The notes below the pieces were generated by a model. It saw only the letters and a program-made list of their open reading frames with translations, searched no databases and had not been told where the DNA came from. The translations under genes and the position numbers were made by a program. 64,000 nucleotides of DNA. It comes from Streptomyces seoulensis (GTDB taxonomy: Bacteria > Actinomycetota > Actinomycetes > Streptomycetales > Streptomycetaceae). Below, piece by piece: positions 43,383 through 51,997 of the stretch. Position 1 is the stretch's first letter. Every line of letters starts with the position of its first letter. The stretch spans positions 434,001 through 498,000 of the forward strand of contig NZ_CP032229.1 of the NCBI RefSeq assembly GCF_004328625.1. The letters run 5' to 3'.

Positions 43383-44617
43383 CGCAGCGCCGCGAGCGGG
43401 TCGTCGAGGACCGGCTGCCAGGCGAGTTCGGCGGCGCCGACCAGGCTGTCATGGTCCAGGGTGCACGGCAGGATGGGGACACTGCCGCTCTGTCCCCACA
43501 GGCTGCGCTCGGCGACGACCGCCCGCAGCCGCTCGGGGTCGGCGTTGAGCAGGCCCCGGTGCAGTCCGCCGAGGATGACGCGGTCGGGGTTGAGGATGTT
43601 CACCAGTCCGGCGAGCCCCAGTCCGAGCCGGTCGATCAGGGTCTCGGCGGCGGCGCGTACGGCGGGCTCGGCGTACCGGGTGCGCAGCAGGTCGTCGGCC
43701 TGGTCGAGGAGTGAGACCTCGGGGCCGGGATCGAGGCCGGCCTCCGTGAGCAGGGCGAGCGGGTCGGCCTCGACGTCGAGGCAGCCCCGGCTGCCGCAGT
43801 GGCAGACGCGGCCCTCGGGATTGACGGTGAGGTGGCCGACCTCCAGGGCGAGGCCCGAACTCCCGGTGTGCAGGCGGCCGTCGAGGACGAGGGCGCCGCC
43901 GACACCCCGGTGCCCGGTGGCCACGCACAGCAGGTGCCGGGCGCCCCGGCCCGCGCCGTGCCGGTGTTCGGCGAGCGCGGCGAGGTTGACGTCGTTGCCC
44001 GCGAAGGCGGGGCCGGTGATCCCGGCGGCGTGCACGAGGTCGGTGAAGATGCGGCGCACCGGCTCCCCGGCGGGCCAGGCCAGGTGGAGGGGGTTGAGGG
44101 CGAGCCCGTCGGGTTCGGCTACGGCGGACGGCACGGCGAGTCCGGCGCCCACGCAGCGGCGGCCGGTGGCGCGCAGCAGGTCGGCGCCCGCCTCCACCAC
44201 CGCGCCGAGCACCTTGGCAGGGTCCGCGTCGACGGCCTCGCAGCCGGGCGTGGTCGCCACGATCCGTCCGCCGAGGCCGACCAGGGCGGCGCGGAAGCCG
44301 TCGGTGTGCACTTGCGCGGCCAGCGCGACGGGCCCGTTCTCGGCGACCTCCAGGCGGTGCGAGGGGCGGCCCTGGGAACCGGCGGGGGCGCTGGGGCGGG
44401 CGTCGACCCTGATCAGGCCGAGCGCCTCCAGTTCGGCGGCGACGGCACCGGCGGTGGCGCGGGTGACGCCGAGTTCGGCGGTGAGCACGGCGCGGGTCGG
44501 GGCGCGTCCGGTGTGCACCAGCTCGAGGGCGGGCCCGAGGGCACCGCGTCCCCGGTCCAGCCGCGCCCGTGAGATGGGTCCTGCCCCCGCCTTCCGGGGG
44601 TCCGCCATGCCGCTCAT
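43379..44617 (-). CDS. ROK-family transcriptional regulator (NagC/XylR type)
   Basis: A 412-residue protein. The N-terminal winged helix (about residues 25-85: HTGRAPTRAVLTAELGVTRATAGAVAAEL) is followed by a ROK sugar-kinase fold: LAAQVHTDGFRAALVG, AGNDVNLAALAE, TGHRGVGGALVLDG, the zinc motif CHCGSRGCLD and NILNPDRVILGG. Having the DNA-binding part, it is a sugar-responsive regulator rather than a kinase. I start at the ATG at 44617; upstream Met codons at 44686 overlap the alkB stop and lack a ribosome site. It is co-directional with alkB (61-base gap) and overlaps the Nudix gene. Confidence 0.88.
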   Translation of the reverse strand: MSGMADPRKAGAGPISRARLDRGRGALGPALELVHTGRAPTRAVLTAELGVTRATAGAVAAELEALGLIRVDARPSAPAGSQGRPSHRLEVAENGPVALAAQVHTDGFRAALVGLGGRIVATTPGCEAVDADPAKVLGAVVEAGADLLRATGRRCVGAGLAVPSAVAEPDGLALNPLHLAWPAGEPVRRIFTDLVHAAGITGPAFAGNDVNLAALAEHRHGAGRGARHLLCVATGHRGVGGALVLDGRLHTGSSGLALEVGHLTVNPEGRVCHCGSRGCLDVEADPLALLTEAGLDPGPEVSLLDQADDLLRTRYAEPAVRAAAETLIDRLGLGLAGLVNILNPDRVILGGLHRGLLNADPERLRAVVAERSLWGQSGSVPILPCTLDHDSLVGAAELAWQPVLDDPLAALR

Positions 44618-44678
44618 GGGGGCGAGTCTCGCATGATCCGCGCCGGTCGTGACCGGTCTCGTGACCCATGTGACACGG

Positions 44679-45353
44679 TCAATCACCGGAGGCGGCCAGG
44701 CCGCTCACCCGGAGGGTGATGTTGAGCCGACCGGTCAGGCCCAGCCAGGGCGGCGCGGTGCCGGGGAGCACGCGCGGGACGCCGTGGAAGGCGAGGCGGG
44801 AGGGGCCGCCGAAGACGAACAGGTCGCCGCTGCGCAGCTCCACGTCCGTGTAGGGGCGGGTGCGGGTCTCGGTGTTGCCGAAGCGGAAGACACAGGTGTC
44901 GCCCAGACTGAGGGAGACCACCGGGGCCGCGGAGCGTTCGTCGCCGTCGCGGTGCATGCCCATGCGGGCGTCGCCGTCGTAGAAGTTGATCAGGGCGATG
45001 TCGTAGGGGTCGCCGGGGACCGCTTCCGGGCCGAGGGCATCGGCGACCGCGTCCCGGGCCAGTTCGCCGAGCCAGGCCGGGAAGGGTTTGACGGGCGCGT
45101 GGTCGCCGTCGACGACGGTGCGGGCGTAGGCGTACGGGTACCAGTGCCAGCCGAGGCAGACCTGCCGGGCGGTCATCGTGCCGCCGCCGGGGGTGTGGAC
45201 GGTGCGCAGTCCGGCCGGCGGGCGGGCCCATCCGCGGCAGGCGGTGAGCAGCGCGCGCTGCCGGTGCTCGTCCAGCCAGTGCGGGACGTGCACGGCGCCC
45301 GGTGCGGCTTCGGCCCGCTCCCGCGGGAAGAGTTCCACGTCCATGCGCCCCAT
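44679..45353 (-). CDS. alkB: AlkB-family 2-oxoglutarate/Fe(II) dioxygenase
   Basis: A 224-residue DNA or RNA demethylase-like enzyme. The iron ligands are MHRDGDE near residue 133 and FHGVPRV near 190; the 2-oxoglutarate Arg pair is in GRLNITLRV. LINFYDGDARMGM precedes the first His, as in E. coli AlkB (216 residues). The family removes alkyl lesions such as 1-methyladenine by oxidation. The start is the ATG at 45353, or at 45344 three codons inside. It is divergent from rlmG with 57 bases between. It heads a possible three-gene string with the ROK regulator and a Nudix enzyme. Confidence 0.9.
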   Translation of the reverse strand: MGRMDVELFPRERAEAAPGAVHVPHWLDEHRQRALLTACRGWARPPAGLRTVHTPGGGTMTARQVCLGWHWYPYAYARTVVDGDHAPVKPFPAWLGELARDAVADALGPEAVPGDPYDIALINFYDGDARMGMHRDGDERSAAPVVSLSLGDTCVFRFGNTETRTRPYTDVELRSGDLFVFGGPSRLAFHGVPRVLPGTAPPWLGLTGRLNITLRVSGLAASGD

Positions 45354-45410
45354 CTTGCCGCAGGAGCGGCCGACCGGGCCTGAGCTGCGGCTCGGCTAGC
45401 CTGGGGGGCG

Positions 45411-46556
45411 ATGAACGACCGCATGACGACTCCGTGGGGCGAGACCGAGCTGTCCCGTTTCCCCGATGATCCCCGCGACCGGCTGCGTGCCTGGGACGCC
45501 TCCGACGCCTATCTGCTGCGGCATCTGGCCGGGGAAGGGGTGGATCTGTCGGGCGAGGTGGTGGTGCTCGGCGACCGCTGGGGCGCGCTGGCGACGGCGC
45601 TCGCCGCACACCGGCCGACGCAGATCACCGAGTCCTTCCTGAGCCAGGAGGCCACGCGGGCCAACCTGGCGCGGGCCGGGGTCGGCCCCGGCACGGTACG
45701 GCTGCTGACCACGCAGGACCCGGTGCCGGAGCGGGTGGACGTGCTGCTGGTGCGGGTGCCCAAGAGCCTGGCGCTGCTGGAGGACCAGCTGCTGCGGCTG
45801 GCGCCCTCGGTGCACGCGGGGACGGTGGTGATCGGCACCGGCATGGTGAAGGAGATCCACACCTCCACGCTGAAGCTGTTCGAGCGGATTCTCGGGCCGA
45901 CCCGCACCTCGCTGGCCGAGCAGAAGGCCCGGCTGATCTTCTGCACCCCGGACCCGTCGCTCGTCGCGCCGGTCAACCCCTGGCCGTACGGCTACACCCT
46001 GCCGGACGGGGTCGGGGCGGCGTCGGGGCGGCCGGTGGTCAATCACGCGGGTGTCTTCTGCGCCGACCGGCTGGACATCGGCACCCGGTTCTTCCTGGGG
46101 CACCTGCCGGAGACGCGCGGGCGCCGGGTGGTGGACCTCGGCTGCGGCAACGGCGTGGTGGGCACGGCGGTGGCGCTGGCCGACCCGGAGGCCGAGGTGC
46201 TGTTCGTGGACGAGTCGTTCCAGGCCGTGGCCTCGGCGGAGGCCACGTACAAGGCGAACGGGGTGCCGGGGCACGCCGAGTTCCGGGTCGGGGACGGGCT
46301 GGCCGGGGTGGCGTCCGGCAGTGTCGATCTGGTGCTGAACAACCCGCCGTTCCACTCCCACCAGGCCACCAGCGACGCCACGTCCTGGCGGATGTTCACC
46401 GGCGCCGAGCGCGCGCTGCGGCCGGGCGGCGAGCTGTGGGTGATCGGCAACCGGCATCTGGGCTACCACACGAAGCTGAAGCGGCTGTTCGGCAACTGCG
46501 AACTGGTGGCGAGCGACCCGAAGTTCGTGGTGCTGAAGGCGGTCAAGCAGGGCTGA
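45411..46556 (+). CDS. rlmG: 23S rRNA (guanine-N2)-methyltransferase-like, RlmG type
   Basis: A 381-residue two-lobe methyltransferase. The N-terminal lobe (residues 1-190) is the degenerate Rossmann half seen in RlmG and RsmC. The C-terminal lobe has the SAM site VVDLGCGNGVVG near 240, the catalytic NNPPFHSHQATSD near 305 and GNRHLGYHTKLKRLFG near 350, all marks of RlmG, which makes m2G1835 in 23S rRNA. The ATG at 45411 follows GGGGGGC. The 3' end overlaps the convergent aldolase gene by 14 bases. Confidence 0.88.
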   Translation: MNDRMTTPWGETELSRFPDDPRDRLRAWDASDAYLLRHLAGEGVDLSGEVVVLGDRWGALATALAAHRPTQITESFLSQEATRANLARAGVGPGTVRLLTTQDPVPERVDVLLVRVPKSLALLEDQLLRLAPSVHAGTVVIGTGMVKEIHTSTLKLFERILGPTRTSLAEQKARLIFCTPDPSLVAPVNPWPYGYTLPDGVGAASGRPVVNHAGVFCADRLDIGTRFFLGHLPETRGRRVVDLGCGNGVVGTAVALADPEAEVLFVDESFQAVASAEATYKANGVPGHAEFRVGDGLAGVASGSVDLVLNNPPFHSHQATSDATSWRMFTGAERALRPGGELWVIGNRHLGYHTKLKRLFGNCELVASDPKFVVLKAVKQG

Positions 46557-47403
46557 CGCCCAGTACGCGGATAATTCGGGCCACCTCCTCGGCCATGGCC
46601 GTGCGGCCGTCGGCGAGGTAGGTGCGCGGGTCGACCGTCCCGGGGTGCCGGCCGAGGTGGTCACGGACGGCCCGGGTGAGGGCCGTGTTGAGCGCGGTGC
46701 CGACGTTGACCTTGCCGATGCCGCCCTCCACCGCCCGCGCCAGCTCGTCGTCCGGCACGCCCGAGGAGCCGTGCAGCACCAGGGGTACGGCCAGTTCGGC
46801 GGAGAGCCGCTTGAGCAGGGCGTGGTCCAGGCCGGCGGTACGGGTGGTCATGGCGTGGGTGCTGCCGACGGCCACGGCCAGCGCGTCGACACCGGTCCGC
46901 GCGACGAAGTCCCGCGCCTCGGCGGGGTCGGTACGGGCTCCTGGGGCGTGGGCGTCCAGCGGGGGGCTGCCGGCCTTGCCGCCTATCTGGCCCAACTCGG
47001 CCTCGATCCAGAGACCTTGGGCGTGCGCCCAGTCGGCGGCCGCGAGCGTGGCGGCCAGGTTCTCGGCGTAGGGCAGGCGGGCGGCGTCGTACATCACCGA
47101 GCTGAACCCGGCGTCGGGGGCGCGACGCAGAAGGCCGTCGCTCTGGACGTGGTCGAGGTGCAACGCCACCGGGACGGCGGCCTGTTCGGCGGCGGAGACG
47201 GCGGCGTGGGCGAGCGGCTGGAGGTGGCCGTTCCTGAACTTAACCGCGTTCTCGCTCACTTGGAGCACGACGGGCGCTCCGGCCGCTTCGGCTCCCATGA
47301 CGACGGCCTCGATGTGTTCGAGGGTGATGATGTTGAACGCGGCCACGGCGGTACGGAGTCGGGCTGCCCGGGTGATCAGTTCACCGGTGGTGGTGAGAGG
47401 CAC
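46543..47403 (-). CDS. Class II aldolase, tagatose/fructose-bisphosphate (KbaY/GatY type)
   Basis: A 286-residue zinc aldolase. AFNIITLEHIEAVV is the opening strand, HLDHVQSDG gives the catalytic Asp and zinc His, IEAELGQIGG the Glu, AVAVGSTHAM and LVLHGSSGVPDD the phosphate and zinc sites, and GIGKVNVGTALN the end of the active site. The family cleaves tagatose- or fructose-1,6-bisphosphate to DHAP and glyceraldehyde-3-phosphate. It follows an AgaS-like isomerase gene with a 21-base gap, which favours tagatose-bisphosphate in amino-sugar catabolism (inference). It overlaps rlmG tail to tail. Confidence 0.87.
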   Translation of the reverse strand: MPLTTTGELITRAARLRTAVAAFNIITLEHIEAVVMGAEAAGAPVVLQVSENAVKFRNGHLQPLAHAAVSAAEQAAVPVALHLDHVQSDGLLRRAPDAGFSSVMYDAARLPYAENLAATLAAADWAHAQGLWIEAELGQIGGKAGSPPLDAHAPGARTDPAEARDFVARTGVDALAVAVGSTHAMTTRTAGLDHALLKRLSAELAVPLVLHGSSGVPDDELARAVEGGIGKVNVGTALNTALTRAVRDHLGRHPGTVDPRTYLADGRTAMAEEVARIIRVLGVSPA

Positions 47404-47424
47404 GGCGACTGCTCCCTTCCGCGT

Positions 47425-48306
47425 TCAGGGGGTGAGGATCACCGAGCGGGTGAGGTGGCGGGGCCGGTCGGGGTCGAGCCCCCGCGCGGCGGCGACCGCC
47501 ACGGCGAGACGCTGGACGCGGATCAGTTCGGCCAGCGGGTCGAGACCGCCCTCGATCCACAACGCGCCGGTCGCGCGCACCTGTTCGGCGAGCCCCTCGG
47601 GGGCCGGGCCGAGCGTCCAGGTCGCGGTGTCCTCGCCGCTGATACTGATCGGGCCGTGCCGGTACTCCATCGCCGGGTACGCCTCGGTCCAGGACAGCGA
47701 CGCCTCGCGCATCTTCAGCGCCGCCTCGTTGGCCAGTCCCACGGTCCAGCCTTGGCCGAGGAAGGTGAACTCCCGCCGCTCCACCAGTCCTTCGGGCAGC
47801 GGGGCGGTGAGGGCCGCGCGGGCGTCGGTGACGGCGGCCGGGGTGTGCAGACCCAGGTGCGCGCGGAGCAGGGTGAGGGCGGAGGTGGCGAACCGGGTCT
47901 GCACGACGGAGCGTTCGTCGGCGAAGTCGAGGACCACCAGGCCGTCGGCGGCCTGCCGGATCGGTGTCTCCGGGTCGGCGGTGATCGCGGTGGTGCGTGC
48001 CGTGCCCTTCAACTGGGTCAGCAGGTCGAGCACTTCGGTGGTGGTGCCGGAGCGGGTGAGGGCGACGACCTGGTCGTAGGACCGGCCGCGCGGGAACTCC
48101 GAGGCGGCGAACGCGTCCGTCTCGCCCTGCCCGGCGCCCTCGCGCAGCGCGGCCACGGCCTGCGCCATGAAGTACGAGGTCCCGCAGCCGACGACCGCGA
48201 CCCGCTCCCCCGGCACCGGAAGGGCCGCCCGGTGCGGGCCCGCCTCCCGCGCCGCCCGCTCCCAGCACTCCGGCTGGCTGCTCAGCTCGTCCTCGACATG
48301 GCTCAT
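47425..48306 (-). CDS. SIS-domain sugar isomerase/deaminase (AgaS-like)
   Basis: A 293-residue protein with two SIS folds: GCGTSYFMAQAVAA and ALTRSGTTTEVLDLL in the first, FLGQGWTVGLANEAALKMREA and AMEYRHGPIS in the second. These match GlmS-type isomerase domains and AgaS. AgaS converts galactosamine-6-phosphate to tagatose-6-phosphate. It is the first gene of the pair with the KbaY-type aldolase and diverges from a DeoR regulator. The ATG at 48306 has a poly-G ribosome site. The tagatose-6-phosphate kinase that would link the two enzymes is not adjacent. Confidence 0.85.
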   Translation of the reverse strand: MSHVEDELSSQPECWERAAREAGPHRAALPVPGERVAVVGCGTSYFMAQAVAALREGAGQGETDAFAASEFPRGRSYDQVVALTRSGTTTEVLDLLTQLKGTARTTAITADPETPIRQAADGLVVLDFADERSVVQTRFATSALTLLRAHLGLHTPAAVTDARAALTAPLPEGLVERREFTFLGQGWTVGLANEAALKMREASLSWTEAYPAMEYRHGPISISGEDTATWTLGPAPEGLAEQVRATGALWIEGGLDPLAELIRVQRLAVAVAAARGLDPDRPRHLTRSVILTP

Positions 48307-48331
48307 GCCACACCCCCCCCAGGCTGATCGT

Positions 48332-48341
48332 TCTTGCAAGA
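48332..48341. promoter_or_regulatory. Palindrome in the AgaS/DeoR divergent region
   Basis: TCTTGCAAGA is a perfect 10-bp palindrome 26 bases upstream of the agaS-like start, well placed to act as an operator of the divergent DeoR protein. No second copy is evident. Confidence 0.45.
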
Positions 48342-48429
48342 TACGGGGGACTTTCGAGCACAATCAAGCATCGGGACGGAAATCACCGGTGCGTTAGGGT
48401 CGCCGGGAGATCACAGGAACGGAGACCCG

Positions 48430-49209
48430 ATGGCGCGGGACACCCGCTGGCAGGCACTGCTCGAACTCCTCGCGGAGCGGGGCCGGCTGGACGTCGAGGA
48501 GGCGGCGGCCGAGCTGGCGGTGTCGGCGGCGACCATCCGCCGGGACCTCGACGGGCTGGCCGAGCAGCGGATGCTCGTACGGACGCGGGGCGGGGCGGTG
48601 GCGCACGGGGTGTCGTACGAGCTGCCGTTGCGCTACAAGACGGCCCGGCACGCCTCCGAGAAGCAGCGGATCGCGGCCGCGGTGGCGGAACTGGTGGCGC
48701 CGGGCGAGGCGGTGGGGCTGACCGGGGGCACGACGACCACGGAGGTGGCCCGCGCGCTGGCGGTACGCCCCGATCTGGCCGCCGGCTCACCCGCGTTGAC
48801 CGTGGTCACCAACGCGCTCAACATCGCGGGGGAACTCGCCGTACGGCCGCAGTTCAAGATCGTGGTGACCGGCGGGGTCGCGCGTCCGCAGTCGTTCGAG
48901 CTGGTCGGGCCGCTCGCCGACGGGGTGCTCGGCGCGGTCACGCTGGACGTGGCGGTGCTCGGGGTGGGCGCCTTCGACCCGGTGCACGGCGCGGCGGCGC
49001 ACGACGAGTCGGAGGCGGCGGTCAACCGGCTGCTCTGCGAGCGCGCGGAGCGGGTGGTGGTCGCGGCCGACTCCAGCAAGCTCCAACGGCGGGCGTTCGC
49101 CCGGATCTGCGGCCCGGAACCGGTGGACACCCTGGTGACGGACACCGCGGTCGCCCCGGAGACGGTGCGCCGGTTCGAGGAGGCGGGCGTGCGGGTGCTG
49201 GCGGTCTGA
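48430..49209 (+). CDS. DeoR-family regulator (AgaR-like)
   Basis: A 259-residue repressor with the DeoR helix-turn-helix LDVEEAAAELAVSAATIRRD near residues 20-40, TRGGAVAHG after it, and the sugar-phosphate sensor (LTGGTTTTEVARAL, VVTNALNIA, VVVAADSSKLQRRAF). GGAG lies 5 bases before the ATG at 48430. It is divergent from the agaS-kbaY pair, so it most likely represses that pair in response to a phosphorylated amino sugar or ketose. Confidence 0.92.
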   Translation: MARDTRWQALLELLAERGRLDVEEAAAELAVSAATIRRDLDGLAEQRMLVRTRGGAVAHGVSYELPLRYKTARHASEKQRIAAAVAELVAPGEAVGLTGGTTTTEVARALAVRPDLAAGSPALTVVTNALNIAGELAVRPQFKIVVTGGVARPQSFELVGPLADGVLGAVTLDVAVLGVGAFDPVHGAAAHDESEAAVNRLLCERAERVVVAADSSKLQRRAFARICGPEPVDTLVTDTAVAPETVRRFEEAGVRVLAV

Positions 49210-49241
49210 GCCCGCCGGAGCGGACAGGGGGTGCCGCCGGC

Positions 49242-49934
49242 TCAGGCGGCCGGCAGGCCCACGCTCACACCGAGCCGGGTCACGGCGTGCCGGAAGAAGC
49301 GCTCCCGGTCGAGCACCACCTGCTCGAACTGCCCGAACACCTCGAACCCGACCAGCCCGAACAGCTCCGCCCAGGCGGCGACCATGGCGGGCGCGGCCTC
49401 CACCGGCAGCTCGGGGGCGATGTCCGCCGCCATGCGCTCGGCCTCGGTCCGCAGCTCGGCGGGGAGTGCCAGGCCGGTGAGGCCGGGCCCCCGGTCGGCG
49501 TCGCGGACGACCCCGATCAGCACCATGGCCACCCGCGCGGCGGACGAGATGGTGGTGGCGGGGGCCGCGTATCCCGGTACCGGCGACCCGTAGATCAGGG
49601 CGTACTCGTGCGGGTGGGCCAGCGCCCATACCCGTACCGCCTCGCAGGCGACCGTCCAGCGGCGCATCAGCTCCCCCTCGGGGACGGCCGCGTGGGCGGT
49701 CTCGGCCGCCGCGCCGATCGCGTCGTAGGCGTCGATGATCAGCGCGGTCAGCAGGTCGTCGCGGCTGGGGAAGTAGCGGTACAGCGCGGAGGACACCATG
49801 CCCAGCTCGCGGGCCACCGCGCGCAGCGAGAGCTTCGACGCGCCCTCGGCGGCGAGCTGCCTGCGGGCCTCGTCCTTGATGGCCGCGGTGACCTCGGTCC
49901 TGGCCCGTGCGCGGGCGCCCTCTGCGGTGCTCAT
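49242..49934 (-). CDS. TetR-family regulator
   Basis: A 230-residue regulator. The TetR helix-turn-helix is at residues 35-60 (SLRAVARELGMVSSALYRYF, then PSRDDLLTALI). The C-terminal domain (FGLVGFEVFGQFEQVV) is the ligand-binding bundle of the TetR_C_13-like type. It diverges from an F420-type oxidoreductase, and the 127-base gap holds three AGAGCAC...GCTCT elements that should be its binding sites. The ATG at 49934 lacks a strong ribosome site. Confidence 0.9.
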   Translation of the reverse strand: MSTAEGARARARTEVTAAIKDEARRQLAAEGASKLSLRAVARELGMVSSALYRYFPSRDDLLTALIIDAYDAIGAAAETAHAAVPEGELMRRWTVACEAVRVWALAHPHEYALIYGSPVPGYAAPATTISSAARVAMVLIGVVRDADRGPGLTGLALPAELRTEAERMAADIAPELPVEAAPAMVAAWAELFGLVGFEVFGQFEQVVLDRERFFRHAVTRLGVSVGLPAA

Positions 49935-49973
49935 GCCGGTCAGTGTGCCATTACGGAGCAGTGCACACAAAGC

Positions 49974-50040
49974 AGAGCACTGCTCTTGCGCGAGAGCACT
50001 GATCTCGGCACACTGGAACCAGAAGCGAGAGCACCGCTCT
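49974..50040. promoter_or_regulatory. Repeated TetR operators
   Basis: Three related near-palindromes are present: AGAGCACTGCTCT (49974-49986, perfect arms around the centre C), AGAGCACTGATCTC (49993-50006) and AGAGCACCGCTCT (50028-50040). A further half, GGAGCAGTGC, lies just left at about 49966-49975. They fill the gap between the TetR gene and the oxidoreductase it faces. Confidence 0.8.
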
Positions 50041-50061
50041 CCCGAACCCCTGGGGGTCGTC

Positions 50062-50514
50062 ATGTCGTCCGCGCCGTACTACCTGAAGGCAAGCCCGCTC
50101 GGCACGTGGTTCAACGGGCTGGTCGGCAAGCTGGCCCGCCTCGGTGTCAGCCTGGCGGGCAGTGCGGAGCTGTCGGTGCGCGGCCGCAGGAGCGGCGAGA
50201 TGCAGCGCATCCCGGTCAACCCGCACACCTACGAGGGCGAGCGGTACCTCGTCTCGGCGCGCGGACACTCCCAGTGGGTGCGCAACATGCGTGTGGCGCA
50301 CGGCGGTGAGCTGCGGGTCGGCCGGAAGGTGCGGCCGTTTCGCGCGGTGGAGCTGCCGGACGCGGAGAAGCTGCCGATACTGCGGACCTACCTGGAGCGC
50401 TGGGGCTGGCAGGTCGACAAGTTCTTCGCCGGGGTGACCGCGAGCAGCCCCGACGCGGAGATCCTCGCGGCCGCCTCCGACCACCCGGTGTTCCGGATCA
50501 CCGTCACGGACTGA
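50062..50514 (+). CDS. Deazaflavin(F420)-dependent nitroreductase-family oxidoreductase
   Basis: A 150-residue protein of the Ddn/DUF385 split-barrel group. VRGRRSGEMQRIPVNP is the F420-phosphate binding strand, and YLVSARGHSQWVRNMRVA with the WVRN motif is diagnostic. Such enzymes reduce quinones, aflatoxins or nitro compounds with F420H2 (family knowledge). The ATG at 50062 is preceded by GGGGGTC. It is controlled, by layout, by the divergent TetR protein. Its last codons form the first of two repeated hairpins shared with the next, convergent gene. Confidence 0.88.
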   Translation: MSSAPYYLKASPLGTWFNGLVGKLARLGVSLAGSAELSVRGRRSGEMQRIPVNPHTYEGERYLVSARGHSQWVRNMRVAHGGELRVGRKVRPFRAVELPDAEKLPILRTYLERWGWQVDKFFAGVTASSPDAEILAAASDHPVFRITVTD

Positions 50515-50558
50515 CGGTGATCCGGACTGACGGTGCTCACCGTCACGGACTGACGGTG
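50499..50558. terminator. Duplicated hairpin at two convergent gene ends
   Basis: CACCGTCA-CGGAC-TGACGGTG occurs at 50499-50519 (with its last T/G shared) and again at 50538-50558, 39 bases apart, with a partial copy CGGACTGACGGTG (50523-50535) between. The first copy includes the stop of the F420 oxidoreductase, the second the stop of the minus-strand reductase, so each gene ends within its own stem-loop. Confidence 0.7.
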
Positions 50559-51826
50559 TCCCCCTGCTCCGGGCGCTCCGGCTGTTCCTCCTGCTCCGGC
50601 CGGTTCTCCGGCACGGTCCGCCCCCGGTCCAGCGCGGCCAGCGCCCGCTGGGCGAGCGGACGGGACCTGACCATCTCCCCCAGCGTCGTCGCACCGGTGG
50701 TGATGTCCCGGAACGCCTTCCACGCGGGCCGGAACCCGGTGATCCCGGCGTGGAAGACACCGGGACGGCGCTCGAAGGCGGCCAGCAGCCGCTTGCCGAC
50801 GCTCATCTCCACGCCGAGCCCCGCCTTGATGGCGAAGGCGTAGTTCAGGGCCTGCCGGCGGGTGTCGACCGCGTCGTGGGCCTCGGCGATCCGTACCGCC
50901 CACTCACCCGCCAGGCGCCCGGAGCGCAGCGCGAAGGAGATGCCCTCACGGGTCCAGGGCTCCAGCAGACCGGCCGCGTCCCCGCAGACCAGCACCCGGC
51001 CGCGGGAGAGCGGGGAGTCGTCGGCGCGGCAGCGGGTCAAGTGCCCGGAGGAGATGCTCGGTTCGAAGCCGGCGAGGCCCAGCCGGGCGATGAAGTCCTC
51101 CAAGTACCGCTTGGTGGCGGCCCCTTCGCCGCGCGCGGAGATCACGCCGACGGTGAGCGTGTCGCCCTTGGGGAAGACCCAGCCGTAACTGCCGGGCAGC
51201 GGGCCCCAGTCGATGAGGACGCGGCCCTGCCAGTCCTCGGCGACGGTGTCCGGCACCGGGATCTCGGCCTCCAGGCCGAGGTCGACCTGGTCGAGCTTGA
51301 CCCCGACATGGGCTCCTATGCGGCTGGCGCTGCCGTCCGCGCCGACGACCGCGTGGGCCAGTACCGTCTCGCCGTTCTGCAGGACCACGGCGACGGTGCG
51401 CCGGTCGGGGACGGCCGAGCCGTGCTGCTCGACGCGCTGCACGGTGACGCCGGTGCGCACCTCGGCGCCCGCCTTCTGGGCGTGCTCCACCAGCCGCTGG
51501 TCGAACTCGGGCCGGTTGATCAGCCCGAACAGCATCTGCCGGGAGCGGCGGGTCCGGGTGAAGCGGCCGTTGTGGGAGAAGGTGACGGCGTGCACCCGGT
51601 CTCTGAAGGGGAGTTCGAAGCCGGGCGGGAGCGCGTCGCGGGAGGGGCCGATGATGCCGCCGCCGCACGTCTTGTAGCGGGGCAGTTCCGCCTTCTCCAG
51701 GATCAGCACCCGGCGGCCGGCGACGGCCGCCGCGTAGGCCGCCGAGGCGCCCGCGGGTCCCGCGCCGACCACGACGACGTCCCAGACCCGCCGCTCATCC
51801 TCCGCCGAAGTGTTCTCGCCGCTCAC
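50543..51826 (-). CDS. Geranylgeranyl reductase-family flavoprotein
   Basis: A 427-residue FAD-dependent oxidoreductase. VVVVGAGPAGASAAY binds FAD, KTCGGGI is the family's PxYxxC-type signature (ELPRYKTCGGG), VVGADGSASRIG and LVCGDAAGLLEPWTREGI complete the cofactor site. The group saturates isoprenoid chains (menaquinone tails, archaeal-type lipids, chlorophyll phytyl) or acts on polyketides. In Streptomyces the housekeeping copy is usually near menaquinone or nuo genes; here it stands alone, so the substrate is open. The C-terminal tail is a Glu/Pro-rich stretch (RPEQEEQPERPEQG). The ATG is at 51826. Confidence 0.87.
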   Translation of the reverse strand: MSGENTSAEDERRVWDVVVVGAGPAGASAAYAAAVAGRRVLILEKAELPRYKTCGGGIIGPSRDALPPGFELPFRDRVHAVTFSHNGRFTRTRRSRQMLFGLINRPEFDQRLVEHAQKAGAEVRTGVTVQRVEQHGSAVPDRRTVAVVLQNGETVLAHAVVGADGSASRIGAHVGVKLDQVDLGLEAEIPVPDTVAEDWQGRVLIDWGPLPGSYGWVFPKGDTLTVGVISARGEGAATKRYLEDFIARLGLAGFEPSISSGHLTRCRADDSPLSRGRVLVCGDAAGLLEPWTREGISFALRSGRLAGEWAVRIAEAHDAVDTRRQALNYAFAIKAGLGVEMSVGKRLLAAFERRPGVFHAGITGFRPAWKAFRDITTGATTLGEMVRSRPLAQRALAALDRGRTVPENRPEQEEQPERPEQGDTVSP

Positions 51827-51997
51827 GATGGTCCATCGCTCCGATCAAGCCGCTGCCGCTCCCCCGGTGCACCGCTGACACGGGGCGGGGGACCCCCATG
51901 TCCCACGCATCCTACGGCGGGTCCCCGGCGTGGGCCGCTGTGGGAGGATCGGTGTATTCCAGCAGTTCAACGTCGTACCCCACGAGGAGCCGTGCCC

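Noticed and set aside
50543..51826. Terpenoid or antibiotic cluster seed
   Set aside because: A lone geranylgeranyl-reductase-like gene with no prenyltransferase, cyclase or modular synthase nearby does not make a cluster.
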